Shown here: piece by piece, positions 1-11,600 of the stretch | Numbering within the stretch: the stretch's first letter is position 1 | How the letters are laid out: each line of letters starts with the position of its first letter | Notes under the pieces: generated by a model | Seen by the model: only the letters and a program-made list of their open reading frames with translations | Database searches by the model: none | Told to the model about the DNA's origin: nothing | Made by a program: the position numbers and the translations under genes | Assembly (NCBI GenBank): GCA_018398585.1 | Contig: JAGTTD010000018.1 | Coordinates: forward strand, 813,501-877,500 | DNA length: 64,000 nucleotides | Direction of reading: 5' to 3' | Source of the DNA: Simmondsia chinensis | Taxonomy: Eukaryota; Streptophyta; Magnoliopsida; Caryophyllales; Simmondsiaceae

Positions 1-960
1 AGTTGTTGGATCAGTACTACTACAAAGCAGCTAAAGCATACAACATTCAAGAGTTCTATAGTTTATTTTCAGTTTATGTTGTGCCGTATCTGGGGCTAAA
101 GATTACTTGGAAGATGTGGGACTAGACAAGTGGAGTCGTTCCCACTCCCCTTGTCGTCGGTACAACATAATGACAACAAACATTTCGGAATCCATGAATG
201 CTGTATTGGTCAAGGTGTGTGACTATTCAATTACTGCCCTCGTTGATGAGTTTAGGCTACTGTTGCAGAAGTGGTTTCATGACAGAAGAGACAAGGCTGA
301 AGCTTGCACCACTACAATGTCCCCCGACGTCGAAAAAAAATTACAAGACAGATTCAAATTATCAAGAACGATGACAGTAAGCTCCGTACATATTGTCATG
401 TTTAATCCCTACTACAAAGCATGTTTATAGCGTGTTAAGTACTTAGGGGTGTAAGGCAGGTTTTAATGGTATGCAATGTACGATTGCTTAACATGATGTG
501 AAATCTACCTGTGTTGGTATGTTACAAGTTTGAAACGGTGTGAAATCCGCTAATTTTGGTGCGCTTCAAGTGTTTCGGGGAGTATGTTTAACCATACCCC
601 GTGTATGATACGTTTTAGGGGTGTAAAATCAACTCGTCGATGTGCGAATCAAATAATCCTTGGACGTTTATTGGTGATACGTGCATGTATTGTTGGTTTT
701 TTGTTTAATTTATTTTTTTTGCACCGTGGTTGTTTGACGCGTTTGTCTATTCTTTTGGTAATGCAGATTTTGCGAGCTGATAATCATACTTTCGACGTCA
801 TCGATAGGGAGAAGAATTTTTGCATAGATATGTCGCTATGGACATGTACCTGCCGCAAGTTTCCGCTTAAGCAGCTTCCTTGTGAGCATGCGTTAGCCGT
901 CGTGCAGCACAGTCCTTATGGTCTGTACGACTTATGCTCGCCGTACTACAGTAGAGGAAA
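1..960 (+). pseudogene. Mutator-like (MuDR) transposase, 3' part, truncated copy
   Basis: This is the C-terminal part of a MULE transposase, entering from the left window edge. Positions 107-376 encode the region around the conserved NISESMN segment, where the third catalytic acidic residue of MULE transposases is expected. An intron follows (donor GTAAGC at 377, acceptor GCAG ending at 766). The next exon encodes ILRAD and then the SWIM zinc finger, seen as CTC followed by PCEHALA. The frame on both sides is phase 0, so the intron call is consistent. The copy stops at YYSRGNW near 960, where it is fused to the middle of a second copy; its zinc knuckle is therefore missing. The intron contains degenerate forms of the palindromic repeat seen upstream of the minus-strand copy. 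It is a fragment and cannot give a complete protein. Confidence 0.8.
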
Positions 961-2585
961 CTGGTGTCGATATCAGCTACAGTGTTGCTTGGAGGGCGAG
1001 AGAGTTTGCATACGACAATGTTAGATTAGGTACGGCCGAAGAGTCGTATGCATTCTTGCCCGGCTATCTGCAAGTCCTCAAACAGACTGACCCCAGTACC
1101 ACATTTTATTTACAGAAAGATGATGAAAGTAGGTTTCAGTACCTCTTCATTGCGTTTGGTGCTTCAGTTAATGGATACCGGTTTTGCCGGCCGGTTGTGA
1201 GCATTGACGCAACACAACTGAAGGGAAAGTACCGGGGTGTTCTATTCATGGCCGTTTGCCACGATGCCAACCAACAAATTTTCCCGATTGCTATAGGCAT
1301 CGGTGATTCAGAGAATGATGCATCGTGGCATTGGTTCCTCAGTAGGCTGAGGGAAGTAACTGGGGAGCCTGCTGGCCATGTCATTGTATCCGATAGACAC
1401 CGAAGCATCCAACGCGCAGTGGAAGAACTTTTCCCCGTCACATTTCACGGGCTCTGCATGTACCACTTGCTGAACAACTTGAAGGCCAAATTCAAGAGCA
1501 ACAGGAAGCATTTGGATCAGTACTACTACAAAGCAGCCAAAGCATACAACATTCAAGAGTTCCATAGTTTGTTTTTCAGTTTATGTTGTGTCGTACCCGG
1601 GGCTAAAGATTACTTGGAAGATGTGGGACTGCACAAGTGGACTCGTTCCCACTTCCCTTGTCGTCGGTACAACATAATGACGACAAACATTTCGGAATCT
1701 ATGAACGCTGTATTGCTCAAGGTACGTGACTATCCAATTACAGCCCTTGTTGATGAGTTTAGGCTACTGTTGCAGAGGTGGTTTCACGAAAGAAGAGCCA
1801 AGGCTGAAGCTTGCACCAGTACAATGTCCCCCGACGTCGAAAAAAAAATTACAAGACAGATTCAAGTTAGCAAGAACGACGGCAGTAAGCTCCGCACATA
1901 TTATCATGTTTAATCCCTACTACAAAGCATGTTTATAGCGTGTTAGTGCCCTTCGAGTGTGAAATCCGCTAATTTTGGTGCCCTTCGAGTGTTTCGTTAC
2001 TTATGTTTTGTTGTTTTTTTTTATTTTTCTTATATTTTTGTATTTTGCTTGCACCTTGGTTGTTTGACGCGTTTGTCTATTCTTGTGGTAATATAGATAT
2101 TGCGAGCTGATGATCATACGTTCGACGTCATCAATGGGGAGAAAAACTTTGTAATAGATATGTCGCTCTGGACATGTACCTGCCGCAGGTTTCAGCTTGA
2201 GCAGCTTCCATGTGAGCATGCGTTAGTACAGCACAGTCCTTATGCTCTGTACGACTTGTGCTCGCCGTACTACAGTAGAGAAAATTGGTACGAGTCGTAT
2301 AGAAGTATCGTCTACTCGATGCCGCACATAAGCGACTGGCGTATCCCGCGTGATGTAGCTGACATGAAACTTCTTCCACCCGACGTGCGAACCTCTTCTG
2401 GGAGGAGGCTGAAGAGGAGGATTCCATCTGTTGGTGAGGAGCATGTTCATCAAAGGTGCAGCCGGTGCAAGAAACACGAGCATAGCCGATCCACGTGCAA
2501 GAATCCTATTGCTTTACGTCCTAGAGGCGAAGGCACCTCATCCAACTCCGGTGGCCCTTCTTCTCAAGTCCCTCCTCCGAATTAA
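961..2585 (+). pseudogene. Mutator-like (MuDR) transposase, second copy, 5'-truncated and frameshifted
   Basis: This copy begins inside the transposase (VDISYSVAWRAREF) directly after the break of the preceding copy. It covers the catalytic core: SIDAT (first Asp), VSDRH (second Asp), the C-H pair in GLCMYHLL and NISESMN (expected Glu). A run of nine A residues near 1843-1851, against eight in the first copy, shifts the frame just before the intron (1885-2096). The last exon, 2097-2585, encodes the SWIM finger (CTC and PCEHAL) and a CCHC zinc knuckle of the form CX2CX4HX4C (CSRCKKHEHSRSTC). The N-terminal PB1 and MuDR DNA-binding domains are absent. It reads towards the window palindrome centre and is a dead copy. 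Confidence 0.85.
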
Positions 2586-3225
2586 GTTACATTCTTCAAA
2601 TGTATAAATTTTAGTTGCTACTATCAGTGTATGATTGATCATACACCACTAGATGAAAATGTATACAAGTGAATAAAATTATGTGATGTGTACGTGTTAT
2701 TGTACATTACCATAGAATTTACATTGTAATCAATGTAATGAAAATTGTAGAAAGGTTGTGCTATATATATAATATTGTATATTTTCATATTGTTGTATAT
2801 TCCTGTTGATGTATTTTCAAATTGTGTAATGAAAATTGTGAAGTTGGTCCCAATTGTGTGTTCTAAGTGTTTGATGTGTTTTTGAACTGGTCAGCCTCAT
2901 TGTAACACACTTCAAAAACACATCAAACACTTAAAACACACAATTGGGACCAACTTCAAAACACTTCATTCACAATTTTCATTACACAATTTAAAAATAC
3001 ATCAACAGGAATATACAACAATATGAAAATATACAATATCACATACATAGCACAACCTTTCTACAATTTTCAGTACAATGATTACAATGTAAATTCTATG
3101 GTAATGTACAATAACACATACACATCACATAATTTTATTCACTTGTATACATTTTCATCTAGTGGTGTATGATCAATCATACACCGATTGTAGCAACTAA
3201 AATTTATACATTTGAAGAATGTAAC
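2586..3225. repeat. Centre of the MULE palindrome (inverted 3' flanks)
   Basis: The 3' flanks of the two convergent transposases are inverted copies of each other. The arms meet around a short unpaired spacer, 2887-2910, and the repeat continues outward through both coding regions. Each arm holds one copy of the palindromic motif TGTATGATNNATCATACA, at about 2627 and 3164. Identity is visibly below 100 percent with small indels, so the structure is not recent. No gene is seen here. Confidence 0.85.
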
Positions 3226-6166
3226 TTAATTCCGAGAAGGGACTTGAAAAGAAGGACCACCGGAGTTGGATGAGGTGCCTTCGCCACTAGGACGCAAAGC
3301 AATAGGATTCTTGCACGTGGATCGGCTATGCCCGTGTTCCTTGCACCGACTGCACCTTTGATGAACACGCTCCTCACCGACAGACAGAATCCTCCTCTTC
3401 AGCCTCCTCCCAAAAGAGGTTCGCACGTCGGATGGAAGAAGATTCATGTCAGCTACATCACGCGGGATATGCAAGTCACTTATGTGCGGCATCGGGTAGA
3501 CGACACCTCTGTACGACTCGTACCAATTTTCTCTACTGTAGTACGGCGAGCATAAGTCATACAGACCATAAGGACTGTGCTACACGACGGCTAACGCATG
3601 CTCGCAAGGAAGCTGCTCAAGCTGAAACCTGCGGCAGGTACATGTCCAGAGCGACATATCTATGCAAAAATTCTTCCCTCCATTAATGACGTCGAAAGTA
3701 TGATCATCAGCTCGCAAAATTTGTATTACCAAAAGAATAGACAAACGCATCAAACAACCACGGCGCAAAAAAAATAAAAAATAAATTAAACAAAAAACCA
3801 ACAAAACATGCACGTATCACCAATAACGTCCAAGGATTATTTAATTCGCGCATCGACGAGTTGATTTTACACCCCTAAAACGTATCATACACGGGGTATG
3901 GCTAAACATACGCCACGAAACACTTAAAGCGCACCAAAATTAGCGGATTTCACACCGTTTCAAACTTGTAACATACCAACACAGGTAGATTTCACACCAT
4001 GTTAAGCAATCGTACATTGCATACCATTAAAACCTGCCATACACCCCTAAGTACTTAAAATACGCTATAAACACGCTTTGTAGTAGAGATTAAACATGAC
4101 AATATGTACGGAGCTTACTATCATCGTTTTTGATAATTTCAATCTGCCTTGTAATTTTTTTTCAACGTCGGGGGACATAGTACTGGTGCAAGCTTCAGCC
4201 TTGGCTCTTCTGTCATGAAACCACTTCTGCAACAGTAGCCTAAACTCATCAACGAGGGCAGTAATTGGATAGTCACGCACCTTGACCAATACAGCATTCA
4301 TGGATTCCGAAATGTTTGTCGTCATTATGTTGTACCGACGACAAGGGGAGTGGGAACGACTCCACTTGTCCAGTCCCACATCTTCCAAGTAATCTTTAGC
4401 CCCAGGTACGGCACAACATAAACTGAAAAACAAGCTATGGAACTCTTGAATGTTGTATGCTTTAGCTGCTTTGTAGTAGTACTGATCCAACAGCTTCCTT
4501 TTGCTCTTGAATTTGGCCTTCAAGTTGTCCAGCAAGTGGTACATGCATAGCTCGTGAAATGTGTTGCGGAAAACTTCTTCCGCCGCGCATTAGATGCTTC
4601 GGTGTCTATCAGATACAATGACATGGCCAATAGGCTCCCCAATTACTTCCTTCAACCTGCTGAGTAACCAATGCCATGATGCATCATTCTCTGAATCACC
4701 GATACCGACAGCAATTGGAAAATTTGCTGGTTGGCATCGTGGCAAACGGCCATGAACTAACAACCCCGGTATTTTCCCTTCAGATGTGTTGCGTCAATGC
4801 TCACAACAGGCAGGCAAAACCGGTTCCCTTTCAGTGAAGCATCAAACGCAATGAAGTAGTACTGAAACCTGCTTTCGTCATCTGTCTGTAAATAAAATGT
4901 GGTACCAGGGTTAGTCTGTTTGAGGAGATAAGCAGGCAAAAATGCATATGACTCTTCGATGGTACCCAATCTAACATTGTCGTATGCAAACTCTCTCGCC
5001 CTCCATGCAACACTGTAGCTAATATCGACACCGTAGCAACTGCGGATGACATCTATGACATCCCGTGGCTTGAACACTCTTTCGGGGTTGACAAGTTTCT
5101 TGCGGACGCATTCCCCGATGACCCAACTGGTTGCCTGTCTGAGTCTAACAGTGGTGAGATCGGTAGGGTGGGTATGATTATTTTCAACTTTTGTAACCAT
5201 CCAATACCCACCATCTGCTAGACACATAACCCGAACCCTCCATGTGCAACCCTCTTGCACACAACGAACAATCGTTAAGGATTTGTTAGACTTGAATTCA
5301 AATTTTTCCCTCATGGCAATTACTGCCAAGTTAGTCAACAAATCCTTCTTCGATTTAAATATTTGATGCACCTCGATTACATCAACCATCATACCCTGCC
5401 CATATACCCCGTCAATCCGGCTACTCTCATCACCGGAACCAACATCATCGTCATAGTGAGGATCAACAGTAGCTTGGACGTTGGGTTGGACATTCGGTTC
5501 CACTGCAAGTTCGACAGTAGGAGGTGATGTACCCACTTCAGGGCAAATATTCTGCTGGGCAGAAATGTGCCCATGTGGAGGTGATGCGTCAGTTGCACAT
5601 GGGATAAATTTATATTATCCAAATGATCGAACAGATTTTGATTGGAATTTTCCCAATCTTCACCGGTCACTGTCGCTGTCACCGTAGGTATGTCAAACTC
5701 CAGTTCAGATGCATCTCCTCGGGCTACTTCTTCCATCCCCGCGTTAATACATCCACCAAAACTATCAGGCACCACACGGTCCAAACCACCATTGTTCTCG
5801 TCACCATCTGGTAGTGATTGATTAAGACTCCATTGATCTCCAAAGCAAGGAGTCCTATCAACCGTGGACTCAACAGTAACGAACAAGATATGCTTAGCCA
5901 TATCTTTTTTTGACAGTGCCTTCAAAGCCATTACTGATCTATCATTATTGACATCATACAATGGGATGTTCCGTTTGTCGGTACGAAGTTGCAATTGCAT
6001 CTTCGAACTTGCATCCACCTGAACACCCATCAACTCTACCAAAGTCCTTTGCAAGCCAGCAAAGTCAGTCTTATCATCCAAAAAAACAAAATCCAACTTC
6101 CCACCAAACATACTCTGCCCTCTCGTTAAAGTGTCCACCGTACCGAACAATAGCAACATCTGCCAT
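3226..6166 (-). pseudogene. Mutator-like (MuDR) transposase, near full length, multiply disabled
   Basis: This is the most complete copy, with all domains in order. It starts at a MADVAIV-type ATG (6166-6164), which opens an N-terminal PB1-like domain. An acidic linker follows, then the MuDR DNA-binding domain (HQIFKSKKDL to NNHTHPT, about 5370-5160), the DDE core, the SWIM finger and the CCHC knuckle (CSRCKEHGHSRSTC), ending at 3226. The lesions I see are an extra base about 20 codons in, a frameshift near 5600, a frameshift with a stop at 4757, another shift near 4715, a stop in the HRSI segment near 4593, and loss of the intron acceptor (AG to AA near 3720). The intron donor GTAAGC at 4118 is intact. 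Mutator transposases catalyse cut-and-paste transposition; this copy cannot. An upstream repeat array probably belongs to the same element. Confidence 0.85.
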
Positions 6167-6503
6167 TATTGTGAACACGAAAGTAACATGATATTACACC
6201 ACTAATTACATGACACACCAAGATAAAATGAAATAACAGCATATAAAGCATTAATACACGGTGTATGATTAATCATACACCACCCTTATACCAGTAATTG
6301 CTTGAAAAAACCTGCAAAAGTTGATGTTATACCATTAAAATCTTTCATACACCGTATATGATAAGTCATACACCACTGTTTACTTGAAACATACCTATAT
6401 AAGTTGATTTTACACTATTACAATCCATTATACACCGTGTATGATTCATCATACACCACTAATTACTTGAAACATACCTATACAAGTTGATTTTACACCA
6501 TTA

Positions 6504-6899
6504 TGTTATAATTCGATTAGTGCCTTTGATTCTTAATTGTTTGTAGTAATGTGTGAGAATTGTTAAGTGTAATTTTGAATGTTAGTTGTTGTCCAAATGG
6601 AGCCAAATTCAGTTAATGAGGTCAAACCCGGTCAAATGGGGCGGCTAGCTGGTTTTTGGCGCCAAAAGAGGTTGTAGCGGTTAGATTAGTTTGAGTCTTG
6701 ATGCATTGTACTAAGATCTATTATAAATAGATCTATATCTTGTAATCTTGACATTCAATCAATAAAATTCAGATTACCTTTGAGTTATTCTCTCTATTCT
6801 CATCTCCTTCTCTATTTTCTCATCTCCCTTCACTTCTATATCTCATCTTACCTCTATCCTTCACAAGGTTAGCTATCAATTTAGGATTGGTAGTTAACA
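6504..6899 (+). mobile_element. Solo LTR, 396 bp
   Basis: The element starts TGTTA and ends TAACA. It is flanked by perfect 5-bp target-site duplications, CATTA at 6499-6503 and 6900-6904. Inside are a TATA-like TATAAATAGATC and an AATAAAA signal, consistent with plus-strand orientation. No internal retrotransposon sequence remains, so this is a solo LTR left by recombination. It interrupts the MULE repeat array. Confidence 0.9.
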
Positions 6900-7588
6900 C
6901 ATTATACCAGTAATTACTTGAAAAAACCTCCAAAAGTTGATGTTATACCATTAAAACCTCTCATACACCGTGTATGATAAGTCATACACCACTAATTACT
7001 TGAAACATACCTACATAAGTTGATTTTACACTATTATAATCCATTATACACCGTGTATGATTGATCATACACCACTAATTACTTGAAATATACATATACA
7101 AGTTGATTTTACACCATTATACCAGTAATTACTTGAAAAAACCTGCAAAAGTTGATGTTATACCATTAAACCTCTCATACACCGTGTATGATAAGTCATA
7201 CACCACTAATTACTTGAAACATACCTACATAAGTTGATTTTACACTATTATAATCTATCATACACCACTAATTACTTCAAACACACCTAAACAAGTTGAT
7301 TTCACACCATTAAAACATATCATACATGATATATGATTGATCATACACCCCTAATTACTTGAAACACGCCTAAACAAGTTGATTTCACACCATTTAAACC
7401 TATCATACACGGTGTATGATTGATCATACACCATTAACGACTTGAAAAACCCCAACACAGCATGATAATACACCATTTAAACCAATCATACACAGTGTAT
7501 GATTAATCATACACCATTAATGAGTTGAAACACACCAAAAGAAAATTATAATACACCATTTACACCAATCATACACCATAAATGACTT

Positions 7589-7714
7589 TGGGGGTCCTCG
7601 GAAACAGCCTCCTTTCCACTCGGACGGGGTAAGGTAAGGCTGCATACATCACCCCTCCCAGACCCTGCTTTCTGCGGGAGCAGCGAGGCACTGGGACTGT
7701 TGTTGTTGTTGTTG
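7589..7714 (+). mobile_element. Au-like SINE, 5'-truncated body
   Basis: The body starts TGGGGGTCCTCGGAAACAG and ends in a TTG-repeat tail. It is flanked by a perfect 18-bp duplication, ATACACCATAAATGACTT, at 7571-7588 and 7715-7732. The 5S-like head present in other copies is missing, as expected for a 5'-truncated LINE-mobilised insertion. Because it lies in a repeat array, part of the flank similarity could pre-date the insertion, but the 18-base match fits a target-site duplication. Confidence 0.85.
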
Positions 7715-7770
7715 ATACACCATAAATGACTTGTAACACACCAACCTCATACGACAAGGATACATTAACG

Positions 7771-8573
7771 ACAATGTCAACAAATGATCATTTTACCTTC
7801 AATGTCTGATCTGAAAACCGTGAAATGTGTGTAACAACTCAACCTTGAACCTACAGCAATGCCACAAAGCTTTAAACACGATCTTACCAGGCCTTCTTCT
7901 TCTTCTTCCGAGGGCCCAATGTAGCAGAACGACACACGGAGGACGAAAAAAATGGAGCTTGGGGAATTCAAAACGAGAGAAAAAGAACAAAGAAGGGAGA
8001 ATGAGAGTTAAGCTGAGTAAAATGGGCGGGAAGTGAGAAGGGAGGGAGAGAATGAGAAGCAAATTACATGACATAAAGTAAAAATATGTCCTTTTGCATT
8101 AAATGAGGAGAGAGAAAATGGAGGGGGAGGGGGTAAAGTTAACGGGTGGGCTGCATAACATTACATGAGGAGAGAGAATGGGACAGAGAGAGTGGACGGG
8201 TAGGGGGGTGAAGTGGGAGGGGCATTTTTGTCCAAAATGGTCTATTTTGGGCGATGGGGGTCTAAAAAAGATTAACTGGGGGCTTTTTTTTTGTGGGGGG
8301 GGGGGGGGGGGGCATCCGTACGATTTCCCAAATCCTTTTCTGTTTGCAAGAAAACAATTTCTTTTCTGATTTTTACTTTCTTATTTTCAGCCTTTCCCTA
8401 GTCAGAGCAAAAATTGAAAATTGAAAAACTTTCCTAGAAAAACCCGTTCTCAAAACTTAGTTTCTCAAGTGCCAAAATTTACAAATAGAAAACATGCTAA
8501 ACAGACCCTTAGTTCATGTAGAAAGTATGACCAAATTCACAGTAAAAGGTAAAGCAACTTACCCCAATAATCA
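7771..8573. other. Intergenic region between MULE array and RBM42-like gene
   Basis: I see no convincing gene. The region is purine-rich on the plus strand (many GGGAG and GAGAGA runs) and ends in a long G run (about 8297-8314), which is a likely assembly weak point. It may include the outer end of the MULE or the 3' UTR of the RBM42-like gene, but no terminal inverted repeat could be identified. Confidence 0.4.
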
Positions 8574-8632
8574 TCACTTGTGTAGAATACTCTTTTTGGG
8601 AAGCTTGGCTTTCTTCTGAGTTTGGTTCTGCA

Positions 8633-8672
<40 letters not shown>

Positions 8673-11600
8673 GTAAGTTAAAGAGACGAATAACGGAAGT
8701 CAGGACGGGACACTAGAGTCAACAGATTTATGCTTAGTTTGACAATAGAAAACATTTTCCTTACGGATAATTTTCAATTAAAAGCATTTATCGCAAAACA
8801 ATTTTCTTTTTAAATAAAGAAAATAGTTTCATTCTATAAATTTCTATCACTGAGCCAAGCTAAAGTTAAAGTGAATTATATTACGTGAGATTAGAACGGC
8901 AAATGTTTTCCCCCCCAAGAAGGAAAATATTTTCCCCCATTGCGGGGAAATCAATTTTCCCTTAAATGGAGGAAAACATGCTGTGAAGACATGCAAAGAT
9001 ACAGTAATTGGGATTCCATCAAAACAAACAGAGCTTAGATGTAGATATTTCACCTTTTGCCTCTCCAAAGCTTCATAGTCTGTCCTCTCCCTCCAGTTGC
9101 TCTTTCGTAGTTTAATCGGCCTGTTTCCAACATATTTCCCTGAAGTCCAGCCATGATAAAATTTCTAGTCAGCATACGCCCGCAATGGAAACCATAACAT
9201 TCACTGGTTTCAGACACACATTCCATGGATTTAGAGACTATTACGCCAAACTATAAAAAAACTATTTTTTTCGAAGTACATTTTGCAGATATACTTTTGT
9301 CAAAAGAGCTATCAATATGGGTGTTTTCGAATGCAAAACATTTAGCTTTTGCTTCTACTTTAAAGGAAAAGCACCATACTTCTCCTTAAAAGCGAAAAAA
9401 AAGAGCATCTACTATCATTTAAAAACAATGTTTTTCAAAGCCCTTAAAATTTATATTTTAAAAAAAAAAAAAAAACTTGGCAAAACTAGCCCTGATTCTC
9501 GGTAAAATTGGGAAAAATGCGCCAATGAGGTCTGATGACAAACCAACATCAAGATTGATACTATAGGACAAAAGATTCTAAGTTCAAATTTCCCCAACCT
9601 CAACTCAATAACATAGGCAAAAAATAAACTGGAAGATGCAGATAAATATGAAATGACTTAAGGGCAGCTGCAATTACCAAACCCACTAACATCTTCTGTT
9701 ACCCCACCGGGTCAAATACGTCGTTAAAAATTTCGATGACAAGTCTCAAACTGATATGTATCTGAAATTAAACCAGGGCCGATCAAGTGACCAAAGAAAC
9801 TGCTTGGAACAAAAACTTATTAAAGGTCCCTTTTGAAAATTAATTATATAATGAGTTTAAGCACATTATTCAAGGTGAGCTTAAGCACATTATAAAAATG
9901 ACATGTATATGACATTATAAAAATATATTTAATAAAGCACATTATTCAAGGTGAGTTTAAGCCAACACGAACACCTCCTTTACCAGAAAAAAGGGCCCAC
10001 TTATCAAACACACTTTAGGCCTTTAAAATCTTGAGACCGGCCTTAAGGAAAACAAATACCGCCTCCAGCACAAACTAATTGTTCCGCTTTCCTTGTTAAA
10101 ACCACCCCCCATAACCAGAAAAACAATGACTAGTATCGAACCTCTCTTACATTGTATCAGTTATCTAGTAGCTTCTCCTACATTGCTCGTATGCTTAAAA
10201 GGTTATTTGAAATCAAGAGAACTGTTTTTGTGGAGGAAGGGTTAGAGCAATATATCAAAAAGAAAAATAAACAAGACGAGCCATACTGACCGTTCATCTC
10301 TTTAAGCGCAGCTGCAAGGTCTGAAGGGTTAGAGAAACTAACAAATCCGAAACCTTTGGTTTTACCCGTCCTCTTGTCTCTTACAACCTGGGAGCACAAA
10401 AATTTCGTTGTGTATGTACTCTATTGAGTTCCAGAAAAAATGCCCAGAAAGAACGCACAAAACGTTGAATAACCACTCTCGCAAAGTATATCTATGGAAT
10501 CAAACTCGTGGTAACGGTTAGTGTAGTGGAAGTTATGTAACAAATCGAGGGATCGCATTGGTTTCTTAAGAGAATATAACGTGCTTTTAAATATTATGGG
10601 GTTATTTACCTATTAGTCCCTGTACTTTGGTTATTGTTTCAATTTATTCTTCTATTTTTAATTGCATCAAATTAGTCCCTAAACAATTTAAATTGCTTCA
10701 ATCAAATCTAGGCTCCGTTTGTTTAGGAGGAAAACCACAATTTAGGAAGTGGTTTTCCCCTTTTCCATTGTTTGGCGCAAGATTGGTGAGGGAAAAGGTT
10801 TTCCCAAAGGAAAACCTTTTCCTTCAAATAAGGAAAAATGACTTCCCTTTTGAAAGAGGGGAAGTTATCATTCCGAGTGACCTATAAACATGATTGCGAC
10901 AATATATAAGTATTCTCATTAGATTTTTCCTAAAAAATGCTAACACGGCATATGATTTCGATCATATTTAGGTAGTTTTTACATCAATATACAATGAATT
11001 TTTTATCGTAATTTGCTAAAAATATTGACGTGACTTGTAAATATTATCGTAATTATATATTATATTCGCACTTTATATTTGGTCATATTCTTATAAAAAT
11101 TTATCAAATTTTGATATATAGTACCCGAGTGATAAAATATTCAATTTCAGGGTACGTCATTATATACATTCAAATGTCAAGATATGTAATAAATGCTCAA
11201 ACCTCAGGGTATCTTAGTAATAATTCTACAACCACACAAAGTCTAAATAATTTCAAATATATTATATTGCTACTTATATTGTCCTATAACTAAGTATAAG
11301 ATGATTGGTAAAAGATAATTCCTTTAAAACATGCAAGGAATATCAAAATGTGAAAACATGTTTTCCGTTGAAACAAACAACGGAAAACCTCAATGGAAAT
11401 AGCATTTTCCATGAAAAACATTTTCCAAAGGAAAATATTTTCCGTGGGAAAAGTACTTCCGTTGAAACAATCGGAGCCCTAGTGTTAAAATTAATGCTAG
11501 TTTTCTGCTAAAATAGTTTGACCCCTTTTCTGAACACCCCTTCCCTGTGAGAAACATATGTAAGTACTAATTAACATAAAAAATTTTGCCACAAATTGAC

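Larger units (their letters stand above)
6190..7770. repeat. Array of about 85-bp units with a 22-bp palindrome, 5' flank of the minus MULE
   Basis: Nine copies of a near-perfect palindrome with core TGTATGATNNATCATACA lie at about 6261, 6350, 6433, 6965, 7048, 7178, 7325, 7406 and 7491. They are separated mostly by 81-89 bp, with some larger gaps. Between them, spacers with TAATTACTTGAAACATACCT and AAGTTGATTTTACACC recur. The array is broken by a solo LTR (6504-6899) and a SINE (7589-7714). The same palindrome occurs once on each 3' flank of the paired MULEs, and degenerate units occur in their intron, so the repeats belong to the transposon. Confidence 0.85.

Noticed and set aside
4757..5536. 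Intact transposase gene
   Set aside because: The DNA-binding part is open here, but the full frame is broken in several places on both sides, so no functional protein is expected.
6190..7770. CRISPR-like array
   Set aside because: The repeats are palindromic and regularly spaced, but spacers are themselves repeated, the context is a plant transposon and no cas genes exist.
7777..8074. Short protein genes in overlapping frames
   Set aside because: Opposite-strand frames overlap, the sequence is low-complexity and no domain or splice pattern supports coding.
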